Part shown: one piece after another, positions 12,657 to 23,570 of the stretch
How positions within the stretch are numbered: the stretch's first letter is position 1
Layout: the number at the start of each line of letters is the position of its first letter
DNA from: Deroplatys truncata
Taxonomy: Eukaryota > Arthropoda > Insecta > Mantodea > Mantidae
Direction: 5' to 3'
DNA: 64,000 nt
NCBI GenBank assembly: GCA_030765065.1
Contig: CM060990.1
Coordinates: forward strand, 11,283,501 to 11,347,500
The notes under the pieces: generated by a model
Database searches by the model: none
Seen by the model: the letters and a program-made list of their open reading frames with translations, nothing else
Told to the model about the DNA's origin: nothing
Position numbers and translations under genes: made by a program

Positions 12657-12673
12657 AATAAAACCCGAATAAA
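12657..12673 (+). promoter_or_regulatory. Two poly(A) signals downstream of PolB (+), unit I
   Basis: AATAAA at 12657-12662 and 12668-12673, about 220 bp after the PolB stop. The same pair is conserved in unit II at 46781-46797, which supports function in the ancestral gene. Confidence 0.55.
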
Positions 12674-12869
12674 ATATTGAAATTTCCCTAAAAGAAAGTT
12701 GAGGTTATCTCTGGTTAGCCAGATTAGGTTAGACGATGACTGAGTGGAATAGATGATGAGATGAACGTTTGGGATTGGTCAGGTTAATCTAGGCTAGGCT
12801 CTTGTACTTATTGTCTAAGTTATGAAGGATGGATTAGCTTAGATTACCTTAGCAATGGGCTGGTAGCGT

Positions 12870-13035
12870 GTTGTTCTTACGTTTTGTTACGTGGTTACAT
12901 AGTTGCTACGTGCTGTTACGTCGTGTGATGTTTCTGGTTACGTGATGTTGCGTGGTTACGTGCTTATGTTACTTAGTATGACGTCTTGTCATGCTGTTAT
13001 GTTACGTTGTGTTACGTCTTGTTACGTGGCTACGT
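12870..13035. repeat. GTTACGT-rich tandem array, unit I
   Basis: Irregular direct repetition of GTTACGTGGTTACGTGCTTATG-like sequence (ACGT core recurring every 10-15 bp) downstream of PolB. Unit II has a longer homologous array at 46840-47285. No reading frame. Confidence 0.75.
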
Positions 13036-13261
13036 TAGATGATGATAGGAATATATAGACAATGAGAAGATCCAGAACATACAAGCTGGGAATAGGTTAG
13101 GACGTATACTTCACTGCAAACCGATATACAGTTTGTCCCTCTCTGTCTCGCGCACTACTGTTTAACATATAAAAAAGTTTGTAAGGTTTAGAAAAAAGTA
13201 TATAAAAGTGTTGTAACGTTGGATGAGAAATGTTTTATAATCTAATTACTCTCTATATTAC

Positions 13262-14830
13262 CGTATAAATCTACATTCCTCCGCCTTCTTCAACCCCTGT
13301 CTATCCTTGTACCACTCTCGTTTTCCATATTTCTCCCATATAAACGTATACTCTACTCCTCCACCCTCTCTAGACTAGCACCTCTCCGCGTATTCCCTAC
13401 CGCTCTCATATAAATGCATTTTCCTCCTTGAAGACTCTCTCAACCTAGCACCTCCTTCGTTTTCCTCGTCTCTCCATATAAACGCATACTCTGTCATTCA
13501 AACCTTTCTATGTAATACCTCTCCTCGGTTTGCTAGCTCTCCCATATAAAAACGCTATATTCTACCCTTCAAGTCCTGTATGGTCTAGTACCTCTCCTCG
13601 TATTCCCTATCTCTTCCGTATAAAGCGTATCCCCTCCTCCGTCAGCATCTGTCTCGTCTAGCCCTTCTCGTATTCCCTATCTCTCCCGTATAAGCCTATA
13701 TTCCCGTCCTTCAGCATCTGTCTAGCCTATTATCTGTTCACGTTTTCCCTATCTTTCCTATAAAAGTCATACTCCACAGCTCAAACCCTGTCTAGCCTAG
13801 CACTTCTCCTCATATTCCCCTACCTCTCTCATGTAAGTCGCATTCCCCTACTTCAGCCCTGTCTAGCCTAGCATCGACCCTAGTATTCCCTATTTCTCGC
13901 ATATAAACGTCTACTCTATCATTCAAACCTCCTAGCCTAATACCTCTCCTCGGTTCGCTATCTCCCCCATATAAAACGCCATATTCTACCCTTCAAGTCC
14001 TGTTTAGTATAGCATATTTCCTTGTATTCCCTATCTCTCGTATAAAGCGTATCCCCTGCCCTCCTTTAGCATCTGACTAGCCTAGCATCAGCCCTGGTAT
14101 TCCCTATCTCTCCCCTATAAACGCATTTTCCTCCTTGAACCGTCGTATCTACCCTCGTTTTCCCTATCCTTTCCCACATAAACGCAAAAGTGGCACAGCT
14201 TCTGTCTATAATACCGTCTGTCTCCGTTTTCCATACATTCCTCATATAAGCGTATACCCTACTCCTTAACCTCTGTCTACACTAGCACCTTTCCTCGTAT
14301 GGCCTATCTCTGTCGTATAAAGCATATCTCTCCCTCCTGGAGTCCCTGCTCTACCTCGGAATTTTCCTCGTTTCCCCTAATTTCTCCATATAAACGCATT
14401 TTTCCTCCTTGAAGGTTCTCTCAACCTAGCGTATACCTTTGTTTTCCTCGTATCTTCATATAAAAAGCCCTACTCTACCCTTCAAGCCCTGAATAGTCTA
14501 GTACCTCTCCACGTATCCTCTATCTCTCCTGTATATGTATCCGTATTCCCTCTGCTTCAGCATCTGTCTAGCCTATTATCTGTTCACGTTTTCCCTATCT
14601 TTCCGATATAAACAGCTATTCCACTTCTCAAACTTTGTCTAGTCTAACACTTCTCCTCGTATTCCCCGTATCTCTCATATAAAGCACATCCCTACTCCTT
14701 CAACCTCTAGGTAGCCTAGCATCGATCCTCGTAGTCTCAATCTTCCCCATATAAACGCATTTTCCTCCGCATCCACCCTCGTTTTCCCTATCCTTTCCCA
14801 TATAATCGCAAAACTGCGCCAGAACCCCTC
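13262..14830 (+). repeat. Pyrimidine-rich tandem array with recurring TATAAA, unit I
   Basis: About 20 imperfect units of roughly 70-75 bp. Each contains a pyrimidine run (CTCTCCTCGTATTCCCTATC-like) followed by CATATAAACGCAT or a close variant and a CTGTCTAGCCTAGCA-like block. The plus strand is strongly C/T biased. The same array, shorter, follows PolB in unit II at 47940-48645. It contains no gene. Confidence 0.8.
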
Positions 14831-14841
14831 TTTATACCCTA

Positions 14842-15488
14842 CTAGGGTGGATCACTTAAGTTGAGATTGTACAATATATTCAAAACTAAGCGCTCTAGAA
14901 AGAAACGTCTTGAATGAAAATTGCTTGCTATTATGAGGGAAAGCAAATGCCATTAATACTGTATTTGGAGGAAGTTGTGGTGGTCATTTTAGGGTCAAAT
15001 AACTTTTTTTAAATGGAAGCCTACCTTTTTAAAGTTGTTTTCTCACTCCTCATTAAAACCGAAACAACATTTGTATAAAACACGTTGCAATTGTTCTTAC
15101 ACCAACGTAAATAACAACAAAAATCCAGAATGGCTGTGTACGAAGAGCCCAATGAATGGTTGGGACATCCATGTATGGTCACTTGAGGGTCATGTTACAT
15201 TTCCTAATTGGAAACCAATATTTTTTTATTTTGTTTCTCTATTCCTCATCACAAAATAAACAGCTTCTTACATACCATTTTACAATGGGAAAACAACATA
15301 CAAAATGTAGGTTCCCATTTAAAAAAATTAAATTGACCCTAAAAGAACCATCACAACGTACTCCAAAAAATACGAATAATGACATTTACTTTCTCCCATA
15401 ATACCAAGCAACATTTATTACAGATATTTCTTTCTACAACACTTAATTTGGAGATATAATACAGTCTCAACTTAGATGGTCCACCCTG
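14842..15488. mobile_element. Foldback MITE, Tc1/mariner-like, TA target duplication
   Basis: The ends are CTAGGGTGGATC... and, reverse-complemented, CAGGGTGGACC..., flanked by TA at 14840-14841 and 15489-15490. The inverted arms continue for over 200 bp on each side (for example GTTGTGGTGGTCATTTTAGG on the left matches the reverse complement near 15340-15360). There is no transposase. A non-autonomous element mobilised by a mariner-type transposase is the likely reading. Confidence 0.8.
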
Positions 15489-16008
15489 TATACTGTAATG
15501 TAAAAGTTTGTAAACTGGGCTGGAATCCATTCTCAGTAAAAGGTCGTGTGTTCTTGAGTTTTACTTTGTGTCCCTTAAAGCGCTTTCGTCTACCTACAAA
15601 CGTCAAGTAATTGCTGTTGGTATGCGAAGAAATGGACTTAAACCGCAAGTTTGAAGGGGCGGCGACTCACCTGGTATACTACCACTACCAAACACTGTGG
15701 TAATTGAAATAGGTCGATAACTTAAATAGGACATATTTTATATACGGGAGTTATTTTTCAAATATTTAGGCGTTTGGAAATAATCCTTTCGTTAAACATC
15801 ATTTAATACTAACTCCAAGATGAAATGAAATATTACCAATGATTCGCTTTAAAGATTACTGGACAAATCACAAATATCATTCCAATGAAATGTTTTTAAA
15901 TTAGATACTATTTCTATTGTCTGATGCACTGGGACTTATTTCCAAATAAAACATCTTTCTCTCATGACGCCAAAAATATTTATAATAAAGTTGGTTTAAC
16001 TGTATTAT
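15489..16008. other. Non-coding, nothing recognised
   Basis: AT-rich sequence without open frames of note. If the heat-shock promoter on the minus strand is real, this would be the start of the first intron of its transcript. Confidence 0.5.
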
Positions 16009-16014
16009 ACTTAC

Positions 16015-16342
16015 ATTTATTTCGAGATGCAGAAATTATATACAAGTTCTCAATGTCACTGTTTTGATCTGGTTCAACTTTCAATGGGACTTCACCTAGT
16101 TCACAATGTCACTTCACTAATGTGAAATAGTGCAATTTTGCCGTCACTTCACTTTCTTCGTGACCTAGCCTCTTCTTCCGGACGGTTCACTCGCTAGGGA
16201 GTCGAACACAAGACTTCTACAATCTCTCGCTTGGCAGTAGCACTCGCTGCATGTCACCAACTCGCTCGGACAACCGCACTTGATGTCGCAGCAGAAACAC
16301 GCTCACCAGCTCTCTTGCTCACTCGCTGACTAACTCAACTGA
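16015..16342 (-). other. Candidate first exon of a heat-shock transcript
   Basis: On the minus strand, an initiator-like TCAGTT (16337-16342) starts a roughly 328-bp stretch that ends at a strong 5' splice site, GTAAGT, at 16009-16014. The exon has no long ORF from its start. Its 3' part could encode a short acidic segment (GEVPLKVEPDQ), and that part is related to the 36-bp repeats at 18140-18320 on the other strand. No heat-shock protein coding sequence follows within view. It could be the 5' exon of a gene whose coding part is elsewhere, a non-coding stress RNA, or a displaced duplicate. Confidence 0.4.
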
Positions 16343-16441
16343 ATGCTCTCCTGAGAGCGCTCGCTTATATAGCCACAGAACATTCTAGAACTATCTGAAC
16401 ACATGTTCTGGAGGCGGGGGAAAGAAACTTCCAGAAGATTC
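16337..16441 (-). promoter_or_regulatory. Heat-shock-type promoter: two HSEs, TATA, initiator
   Basis: The order on the minus strand is that of insect hsp genes. A distal heat-shock element at 16424-16441 matches GAAnnTTCnnGAAnnTTC perfectly over four alternating units. A proximal element at 16378-16390 matches GAAnnTTCnnGAA perfectly over three. A half-palindrome GAACACATGTTC lies between them. TATATAAG follows at 16371-16364 and TCAGTT at 16342-16337, about 25-30 bp downstream. Two perfect HSEs at the correct distance from a TATA box are unlikely by chance. Confidence 0.75.
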
Positions 16442-16688
16442 TCGTTATCTGCCTTTAGCGCTTCTGGTGTTTAGGCCGGGTGAGAGCGCGGCTTATCTCT
16501 GTTTATCTCCAACTTCCTGGCGTCCACCTCCCGATAACCTTGGGGCATAGCTGCTGCGTTACAATATTTTTTTCTCAAACACCACCCATAATTAAAACAA
16601 GCATTTATTTGAAAACCTTGGTCCAGTTATAACACAATTCTTCTGCGCCCCTCTGATTTGGATCTTTATTAAGAAACCCTCGTGTCAT

Positions 16689-16890
16689 TTATGGCATTTC
16701 TAGAATCTCTCGACACAGTTTGTACACACCAAACTCCGGTTCATATCCATGCAGCATCTGTACCTTGTCGCAATAAAATGCTATCCTTTTTCTATCTGCG
16801 TCATGTGGTCTACATCCTTCGCTGTAACCGCTGAGAAGCTCTGCCGCATTGCAGCGTTCTCTTTGTTCAGTTAGACAAATCATTCGCAAG
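16689..16890 (-). CDS. Candidate terminal coding exon, unknown protein
   Basis: Minus-strand frame of about 67 codons that begins directly after an acceptor-like TTTTACATT...ATTACAG and ends with TAA at 16689-16691, followed within 20 bases by AATAAA (16665-16670). The residues look protein-like (for example HGYEPEFGVYKLCREILEMP at the end), but I recognise no family. Acceptor, frame, stop and poly(A) signal in the right order support a last exon. An ORF of this length could still be chance. It lies upstream of the heat-shock promoter on the same strand. Confidence 0.3.
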
Positions 16891-16899
16891 CTGTAATTT

Positions 16900-17900
16900 T
16901 ACATAAAGCATGTGTGGTATAATATTTTTCTAGGCTTGCATTCATGATGCGCAAAATAGTTTAATCTTTGCTATTAATATACGAAATTAGTACACAATTT
17001 TGTTCCCAAGCTTCTTTATTATTCGGTACTATTAACACCTCTGAGGGTCCTTTAGTCCCAAATTGCACCTACCAGTTTAATCCCATTGCAATCCAGCTTT
17101 TACCGTGAAGGAAAGCCAACCCCTCTTATAGGACTTATACTATGGTCACACTATTCGGGTATTTTTCTGAGCATTGTTTGAGATCATAGTCTGGCTTTCA
17201 GGGTTGCAGACTGTGAAGTTTATTCTAGTCACGACAATGCCTCAGGTGGCGCTTCATGTCTACACAATGGTTATTCGACAGACACTATCAACTTGTATGG
17301 ACGCAGATTGTAAATCTATATTATATATTTGTCCAAGAGCTGTTGTTGCAAATATCTGATAGAGTAAAAAAGTTGTAAATCCCTTTTTATGCTACTTTTC
17401 CATCATAAAGAAGTCAGTTGAAACGGATAACTCAGACGTTGAATACTGATGTGGAACCCTTCGTCGGTTGGTGTTTGTGATAACAGGGGAAGGTGTTGCT
17501 TGTCGGCAGGGAGTGGAGAGTACTTCTCGTTCACTCCGTCACCCCTTTATTCCCTTAACCGGTCACAAGATTTAACTTAGCTATGTCCCACGATCAAACA
17601 AAAATTATTGAAATTATTTCTATTTCCTAAGCTTCAAACTCTTTCCACTTTCATTCACATATCCTAATTTGAAAAGATAAATTTTCAAGCTGAGTTGTTA
17701 ACTACCCCGTGATGTCAGAATTTCTTTTCTACTCACGCCTCCTGAGACAGAAAATGAAAACTGACAGTTCCTTTGAAATTCCATTAAATCAATAATAATC
17801 AGCGGGCATTAGGAGAACGGTTGTCACTAAGGATTATCTGAAGATGCGCTTGGAGAGGAAACTGATCCTTGTGATGGTAATAGTTTTATTTTGACCCGTT
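16900..17900. other. Non-coding, nothing recognised
   Basis: Unique-looking AT-rich sequence. A short open frame at 17174-17359 has no recognisable features. Confidence 0.4.
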
Positions 17901-18052
17901 CGCTTGCGGAGCCTGCGTGATGTTGCTCAACATCCGGAACATATAGATATGCTTACTGTGAAACTCTGGGACACGGCAACAGCCATAAACATGAAGGGAA
18001 AACAAATCCGACAATGTGTTTGTTTGCTACTGCGAGAGATTAGAGACGTCTT

Positions 18053-18330
18053 TTGTTCGACTCCCCAACGAGCGAACCATCCGAAGAGGAGACTGCTTCG
18101 CGCGTATTTAATTACGCCGCTACGTCTCGAAGAAGTGAAGTGACAAGAAAAATTGAACTAGATAATATTAGTGAAGGGACAGTGAAAACTGAACCAGATC
18201 ATATTGGTGAAGTGGCAGTGAAAATTGAAGTAGATCACATTAGTGAAGGAATAGTGAAAATTGAACTATAACATATTGGTGAAGTGACACCGACAATTGA
18301 AATAGATCACATTTGTGAAGTAATACTGGA
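18053..18330 (+). repeat. Five 36-bp repeats encoding an acidic 12-residue motif, related to minus-strand exon
   Basis: From about 18150 five head-to-tail 36-bp units encode variants of E-x-D-H-I-S/G-E-x-x-V-K-I. The frame opens at 18053 and is stopped by TAA at 18269-18271 in the fourth unit. The preceding sequence (GTTCGACTCCCCAACGAGCG) is homologous to the minus-strand exon at about 16185-16210, so the two are inverted duplicates. Lys-Ile-Glu-rich linkers of this kind occur in insect C2H2 zinc-finger proteins, but no zinc finger is present. That link is only a suggestion. Confidence 0.45.
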
Positions 18331-18339
18331 AAATGGACA

Positions 18340-20425
18340 ATACACTGATTCTGAGACCGTTCCATCGACGTGCTGAACCACCATTTGAGAAATGCGAAAG
18401 CGGCTGCCTTATAGTGGATTATGTTGTGTGCTTTTAGTCAGTTTTAGGCATATTGCTTCAAATTCTTTGAATATCTACCGATTACTTCTTTTTCTCACAG
18501 AGAATGTAAAATTGTTAATGTAACTCATGATTTTCACAATAATTATTAGATACATATTATTGACTTCTGTGTTCCTCCATTTATGAAAGTATGCCACATT
18601 TTGAAGGTACAAATAATGACGATAACACACAACACACGTTTCGTTTATAAAGCCATGCGTTCCAAATGTGTTAAGGGTTTTCCACAAATGTTCATTAAAA
18701 TGCAATTCCAAATTATTTGATTGAATGCCAGGTTTTCTTGGCGCTGGAGTTGAAGAGATAGCTATATATAACACGATGTTTTATATTTATAAAAAACACC
18801 CTTGAATATGGGTTTATTTCGGTTAACAACTGAAGGAATAAGATTATCGGTGCACAGATTTGAAAATAACAGTGAATCAGAAATATCTCTCAGAATTTGA
18901 TGTTCTGTTATTAACTGCGTATATGGGGAAAGAATACCAAATTAAAACTGTGAAAAGCAGCTAATATGTTGCATTAGAAAGACTCAAGATACCTATTTAA
19001 CAAATTAAATATTCAACAATGGGCTTAAATACATTATTCAAAACTTAGTTTTTAACATATTGTGGCACTATTCGCTGTTGTCAAATTCCTTCCATATCTT
19101 AAATTCCTATGTCACATTTTTCTCGTTTTCTCCCCGACAGTTCTGATTTGTAATACCTAAACATTTCAGAAAAGTGAGAAAGAAGGCATAACGTATTAAA
19201 TGAAGCTGAAAATAAAAATATTGTTTATTTTGATGAATTGTTTGTTGAATATGAGAATTAGGTTTCCTAATTGTATAAAATTACACAAGAATGAAAAGAT
19301 CTTACCACGCGTTTTACATAAAATTCAGTATACTGATTTTAATCAAAGTATATAGAAACGTTCCCGAGAAATTAAAAATTAAGGGTAGTATTACTAAATA
19401 CGGTTTTATTTGGGGGAATTTCTAAAAATATTCCCCTTGCATTCACATGACACCTGCATGAAATTCCAAATTTACTTTTCATATGCCCTTCTGATTTTAA
19501 CCATGCTGTCCAGAGACAGGAGGACAAATAACCACGCAAACATTCCTGCCTAAAAGTGTTTCCTTTTAAATTTATGGGACCGACAAAGAGATGCATATCT
19601 CTTCAATTAATAAAATGAAAGTTTTAGAAGGAAAGAAAAATCTATGAACTTTATGTCCAAATACTGCTTCAAACACTACAGATGCGCTATCCATTAGGAA
19701 TGAAATTAATTTGGTTATAATAATATAAAAGGGAAATTTTGGCATGGATTTTCCCTTCACCAGAGTAAACAACACAACACTAATCGCTTCCCAGTGTGCC
19801 AGTAATTTGTGTCCCTCCTCACGTCTTCGACTTGCATCCTGAACGTGGTTCAGTTGGCGTGTGTGCGACCCACAAACCTATTTTCCACAAACTCTCACGT
19901 TGGCCCCTCTTCCAAGGGGCGCCTGCGCAGATACAGTGGCTTAAATCATCTTCAAAATAATTATGTAACCTTTAGAGCATTATTTGAAGGGTTATTGCGT
20001 CATTTATTTCTTCTCAAGGCGAAACAGAAAACGCTAACCAAGGTCATTGATTTTTATCGAATATAATGTAAGTAGGTGCATATTATCAAGGACGTTGGGG
20101 GTTCACCACACTGTTATGTACAGCATTGCTCTGGACGCTCTGGTATTTGCAAATAAGTTAAATTTTGGTACGAGTACTACGTATTTGTGCTTGACAGTGA
20201 AAACCAATCGAAATCTCAGTACGGAGCTCAGATTAAACCAAGCATAGAAGTAATTCCCAGCTATGTAGTTATTATACTTCTTATTCTTTTATGTTTTACT
20301 TCATGCTCATTTGGTGTGTTACGTTTACCAAAATGTAGCATAAAATAGGTTTCAAACATTCACAGCAAAACAGCAATAACCTCAAGAAATATTACAGGAT
20401 ATTTGCCGAAAAAATTGAAACATTC
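18340..20425. other. Non-coding, AT-rich
   Basis: No element ends, repeats or convincing frames seen. A GC-richer segment at about 19800-19960 stands out slightly in composition but matches nothing I recognise. Confidence 0.4.
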
Positions 20426-20428
20426 ATT

Positions 20429-22507
20429 TCTGTGAGTGTGTCTGTGTGTGGGTGTCTGTGCGCATATGTATGTTACTGCGTGAGGGTAACTGTGTGCATT
20501 AGTATGTTACTGTGTGTGGGTGATTGTGTGAATGTTTATGTTACTGTCAGTGGATAATTGTTTGAACATATATGTTACTGTGTGTGAGTGTCTGTGCATA
20601 TGTATGTTAATCTGTGTGGATAATTGTTTGAACATATATGTTACTGTGTGTGAGTGTCTGTGCATATGTATGTTAATGTGTGTGGATAATTGTTTGAACA
20701 TATATGTTACTGTGTGTGAGTGTCTGTGCATATGTATGTTAAAGTATGTGGATAATTGTTTGAACATATATGTTACTGTGTCGGAGTGTCTGTGCATATG
20801 TATGTTAATGTGTGTGGATAATTGTTTGAACATATATGTTACTGTGTGTGAGTGTCTGTGCATATGTATGATACTGTCAGTGGGTAATTGTTCGAACATA
20901 TATGTTACTGTGTGTGAGAGTCTGTGCATATGTATGTTAATGTGTGTGGGTAATTGTTCGAACATATATGTTACTGTGTGTGAGAGTCTGTGCATATGTA
21001 TGTTACTGTCAGTGGGTAATTGTTCGAACATATATGTTACTGTGTGTGAGTGTCTGTACATATGTATGTTAATGTGTGTGGGTAATTAGCTTGAACATAT
21101 ATGTTACTGTGTGTGAGTGTCTGTACATGTGTGGGTGGGTAATTGTTTGAAAATATATGCTACTATGTGTGAGTGCCTGTGCATATGTATGTTAATGTGT
21201 GTGGGTAAATGTGTGAACATATATGTTACTGTGTGTGAGTGTCTGTGCATATGTATGTTAATGTGTGTGGATAATTGTTTGAACATATATGTTACTGTGT
21301 GTGAGTGTCTGTGCATATGTATGTTAATGTGTGTGGGTAATTGTTTGAACATATATGTTACTGTGTGTGAGTGTCTGTGCATATGTATGTTAATGTGTGT
21401 GGGTAATTGTTTGAACATATATGTTACTGTGTGTGAGTGTCTGTGCATATGTATGTTAATGTGTGTGGATAATTGTTTGAACATATATGTTACTGTGTGT
21501 GAGTGTCTGTGCATATGTATGTTAATGTGTGTGGGTAATTGTTTGAACATATATGTTACTGTGTGTGAGAGTCTGTGCATATGTATGTTACTGTCAGTGG
21601 GTAATTGTTCGAACATATATGTTACTGTGTGTGAGTGTCTGTGCATATGTATGTTAATGTGTGTGGGTAATTGTTTGAACATATATGTTACTGTGTGTGA
21701 GTGTCTGTGCATATGTATGTTAATGTGTGTGGGTAATTGTTTGAACATATATGTTACTGTGTGTGAGTGTCTGTGCATATGTATGTTAATGTGTGTGGGT
21801 AATTGTTCGAACATATATGTTACTGTGTGTGAGTGTCTGTGCATATGTATGTTAATGTGTGTGGGTAATTGTGTGAACATATATGCTACTATGTGTGAGT
21901 GCCTATGCATATGTATGTTAATGTGTGTGGGTAAATGTGTGAACATATATGTTACTGTGTGTGAGTGCCTGTGCATATGTATGTTAATGTGTGTGGGTAA
22001 ATGTGTGAACATATATGTTACTGTGTGTGAGTGCCTGTGCATATGTATGTTAATGTGTGTGGGTAAATGTGTGAACATATATGCTACTATGTGTGAGTGC
22101 CTGTGCATATGTATGTTAATGTGTGTGGGTAAATGTGTGAACATATATGCTACTATGTGTGAGTGCCTGTGCATATGTATGTTAATGTGTGTGGGTAAAT
22201 GTGTGAACATATATGTTACTGTGTGTGAGTGTCTGTGCATATGTATGTTAATGTGTGTGGGTAATTGCTTGAACATGTATGTTACTGTGTGTGAGTGTCT
22301 GTGCATATGTATGTTAATGTGTGTGGGTAATTGCTTGAACATATATCTTACTGTGTGTGAGTGTCTGTGCATATGTATGTTAATGTGTGTGGGTAATTGC
22401 TTGAACATATATCTTACTGTGTGTGAGTGTCTGTGCATATGTATGTTAATGTGTGTGGGTAATTGCTTGAACATATATGTTACTGTGTGTGAGTGTCTGT
22501 GCATATG
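20429..22507 (+). repeat. GT-rich satellite, 66-bp higher-order unit (34+32 bp dimer)
   Basis: About 30 copies of a 66-bp unit. It is built from two related halves, one with GTGTGTGGGTAATTGTTTGAAC and one with GTGTGTGAGTGTCTGTGCAT, both joined by ATGTATGTTA or ATATATGTTA. Because 66 is divisible by three, the array is open in one frame on each strand over long stretches (20532-21089 and 21117-22604 on plus; 20507-21061 and 21104-22597 on minus), giving 22-residue periodic peptides. These frames are a by-product of the period and have no gene signals. The plus strand is rich in G and T. Confidence 0.9.
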
Positions 22508-22612
22508 TACACTGCCGTTTGTGAAAATTGCAACACCAAGAAAGCATTTCCCGAATAACTCCAAACTTGGTGAAAGTGTAGAAGACTGTACAAACAATAA
22601 GTGATTATGATT

Positions 22613-23439
22613 TGTAGCGGGAAATCGTCGATCCTTGGGTTGATGTGGTCTTCGGCAGTGTTCTTCCTCGGCTATTGATGCTCGTCGGTTGTTGCGTATT
22701 CTATTCCTAACTATATCTAATTATTAATTCTCAGGTTATAGTGGGTGAGGCAAGTTTAAGAAAAACACGGCAATTTTCCCTTAATAAATGAAGTTTATTC
22801 ACAATTGAAATAATTATGGGCAACTAGCTTTTTCCGTTATTATAATCCCACCACTTTAAATTATTCAGGAGCCTGGCTAGCTGTACAAGCACTCCCACCC
22901 TTGTATGCACCCGCGTGCATCTGTAGCACCTCGTGTCGACGTGAAATCTTGAAGATCAGTTAGAGAGAGGGAGAGAGAGAGAGTGGACTCTGAGGCCTTG
23001 CCTGCCCTTATATACGTGAGCCTAGTGACGCTCACCTCTGCGTTTAAAATGTAACGACGTTTCCTATTGGACATCAGACCGCGTTACCTTAACATGCATG
23101 AGAATGTGTGGGTTCAGATCCGTGCGCTTAAGCGCCATCTTGGAGCATTGTGAAGCTAGTTCCATATCTCCTTCTCTTTCTTTTCTCTATATGCCTCTTT
23201 CTATTTCTCCGTATCGTTACCAGTTCCCTGCCTGTTGGCTTGGTGAAAGGTACGCTCTTTATGCTTTCTTGGAATTCTGCTAGCTCGCCCGTTTCTTACA
23301 ATCAGCTCTGTACAAATGTTAGATGTTGAATAATTTAACATGTTAGTGACTTAAATGATTACTGTACAATTCTTATATGTATCTATGGTTCCCCTTTCAT
23401 ATGTACAATTCTTATATATGTATAATATGTCCCCTTTCA
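22613..23439 (-). mobile_element. Solo LTR nested in the Tc1-like element
   Basis: An 827-bp segment beginning TGTAGCGGG and ending CCCCTTTCA, flanked by GATT at 22609-22612 and 23440-23443, that interrupts the transposon between its left inverted repeat and the transposase. The TG...CA ends and the 4-bp duplication indicate an LTR retrotransposon reduced by recombination. Minus orientation is suggested by TATATAAGGGCAGGC on that strand near 23015, with a CT-rich stretch downstream. No internal region remains. Confidence 0.8.
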
Positions 23440-23570
23440 GATTGCAGAGAGATGCGGTACATGTAGGCCGAGCAGAGCCCTCTCGTGTCGGTCCGACAAG
23501 GTTAGTGTTGGGCCAGTGTAGTTAGTACAGAGCTATCAAACAAAGTGGAAACAATAAAGTGAGTGCCAGT

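Noticed and set aside
20507-22604. Long open frames on both strands (up to 497 codons)
   Set aside because: Explained by the 66-bp satellite period. Peptides are purely periodic, with no start context, promoter or domain.
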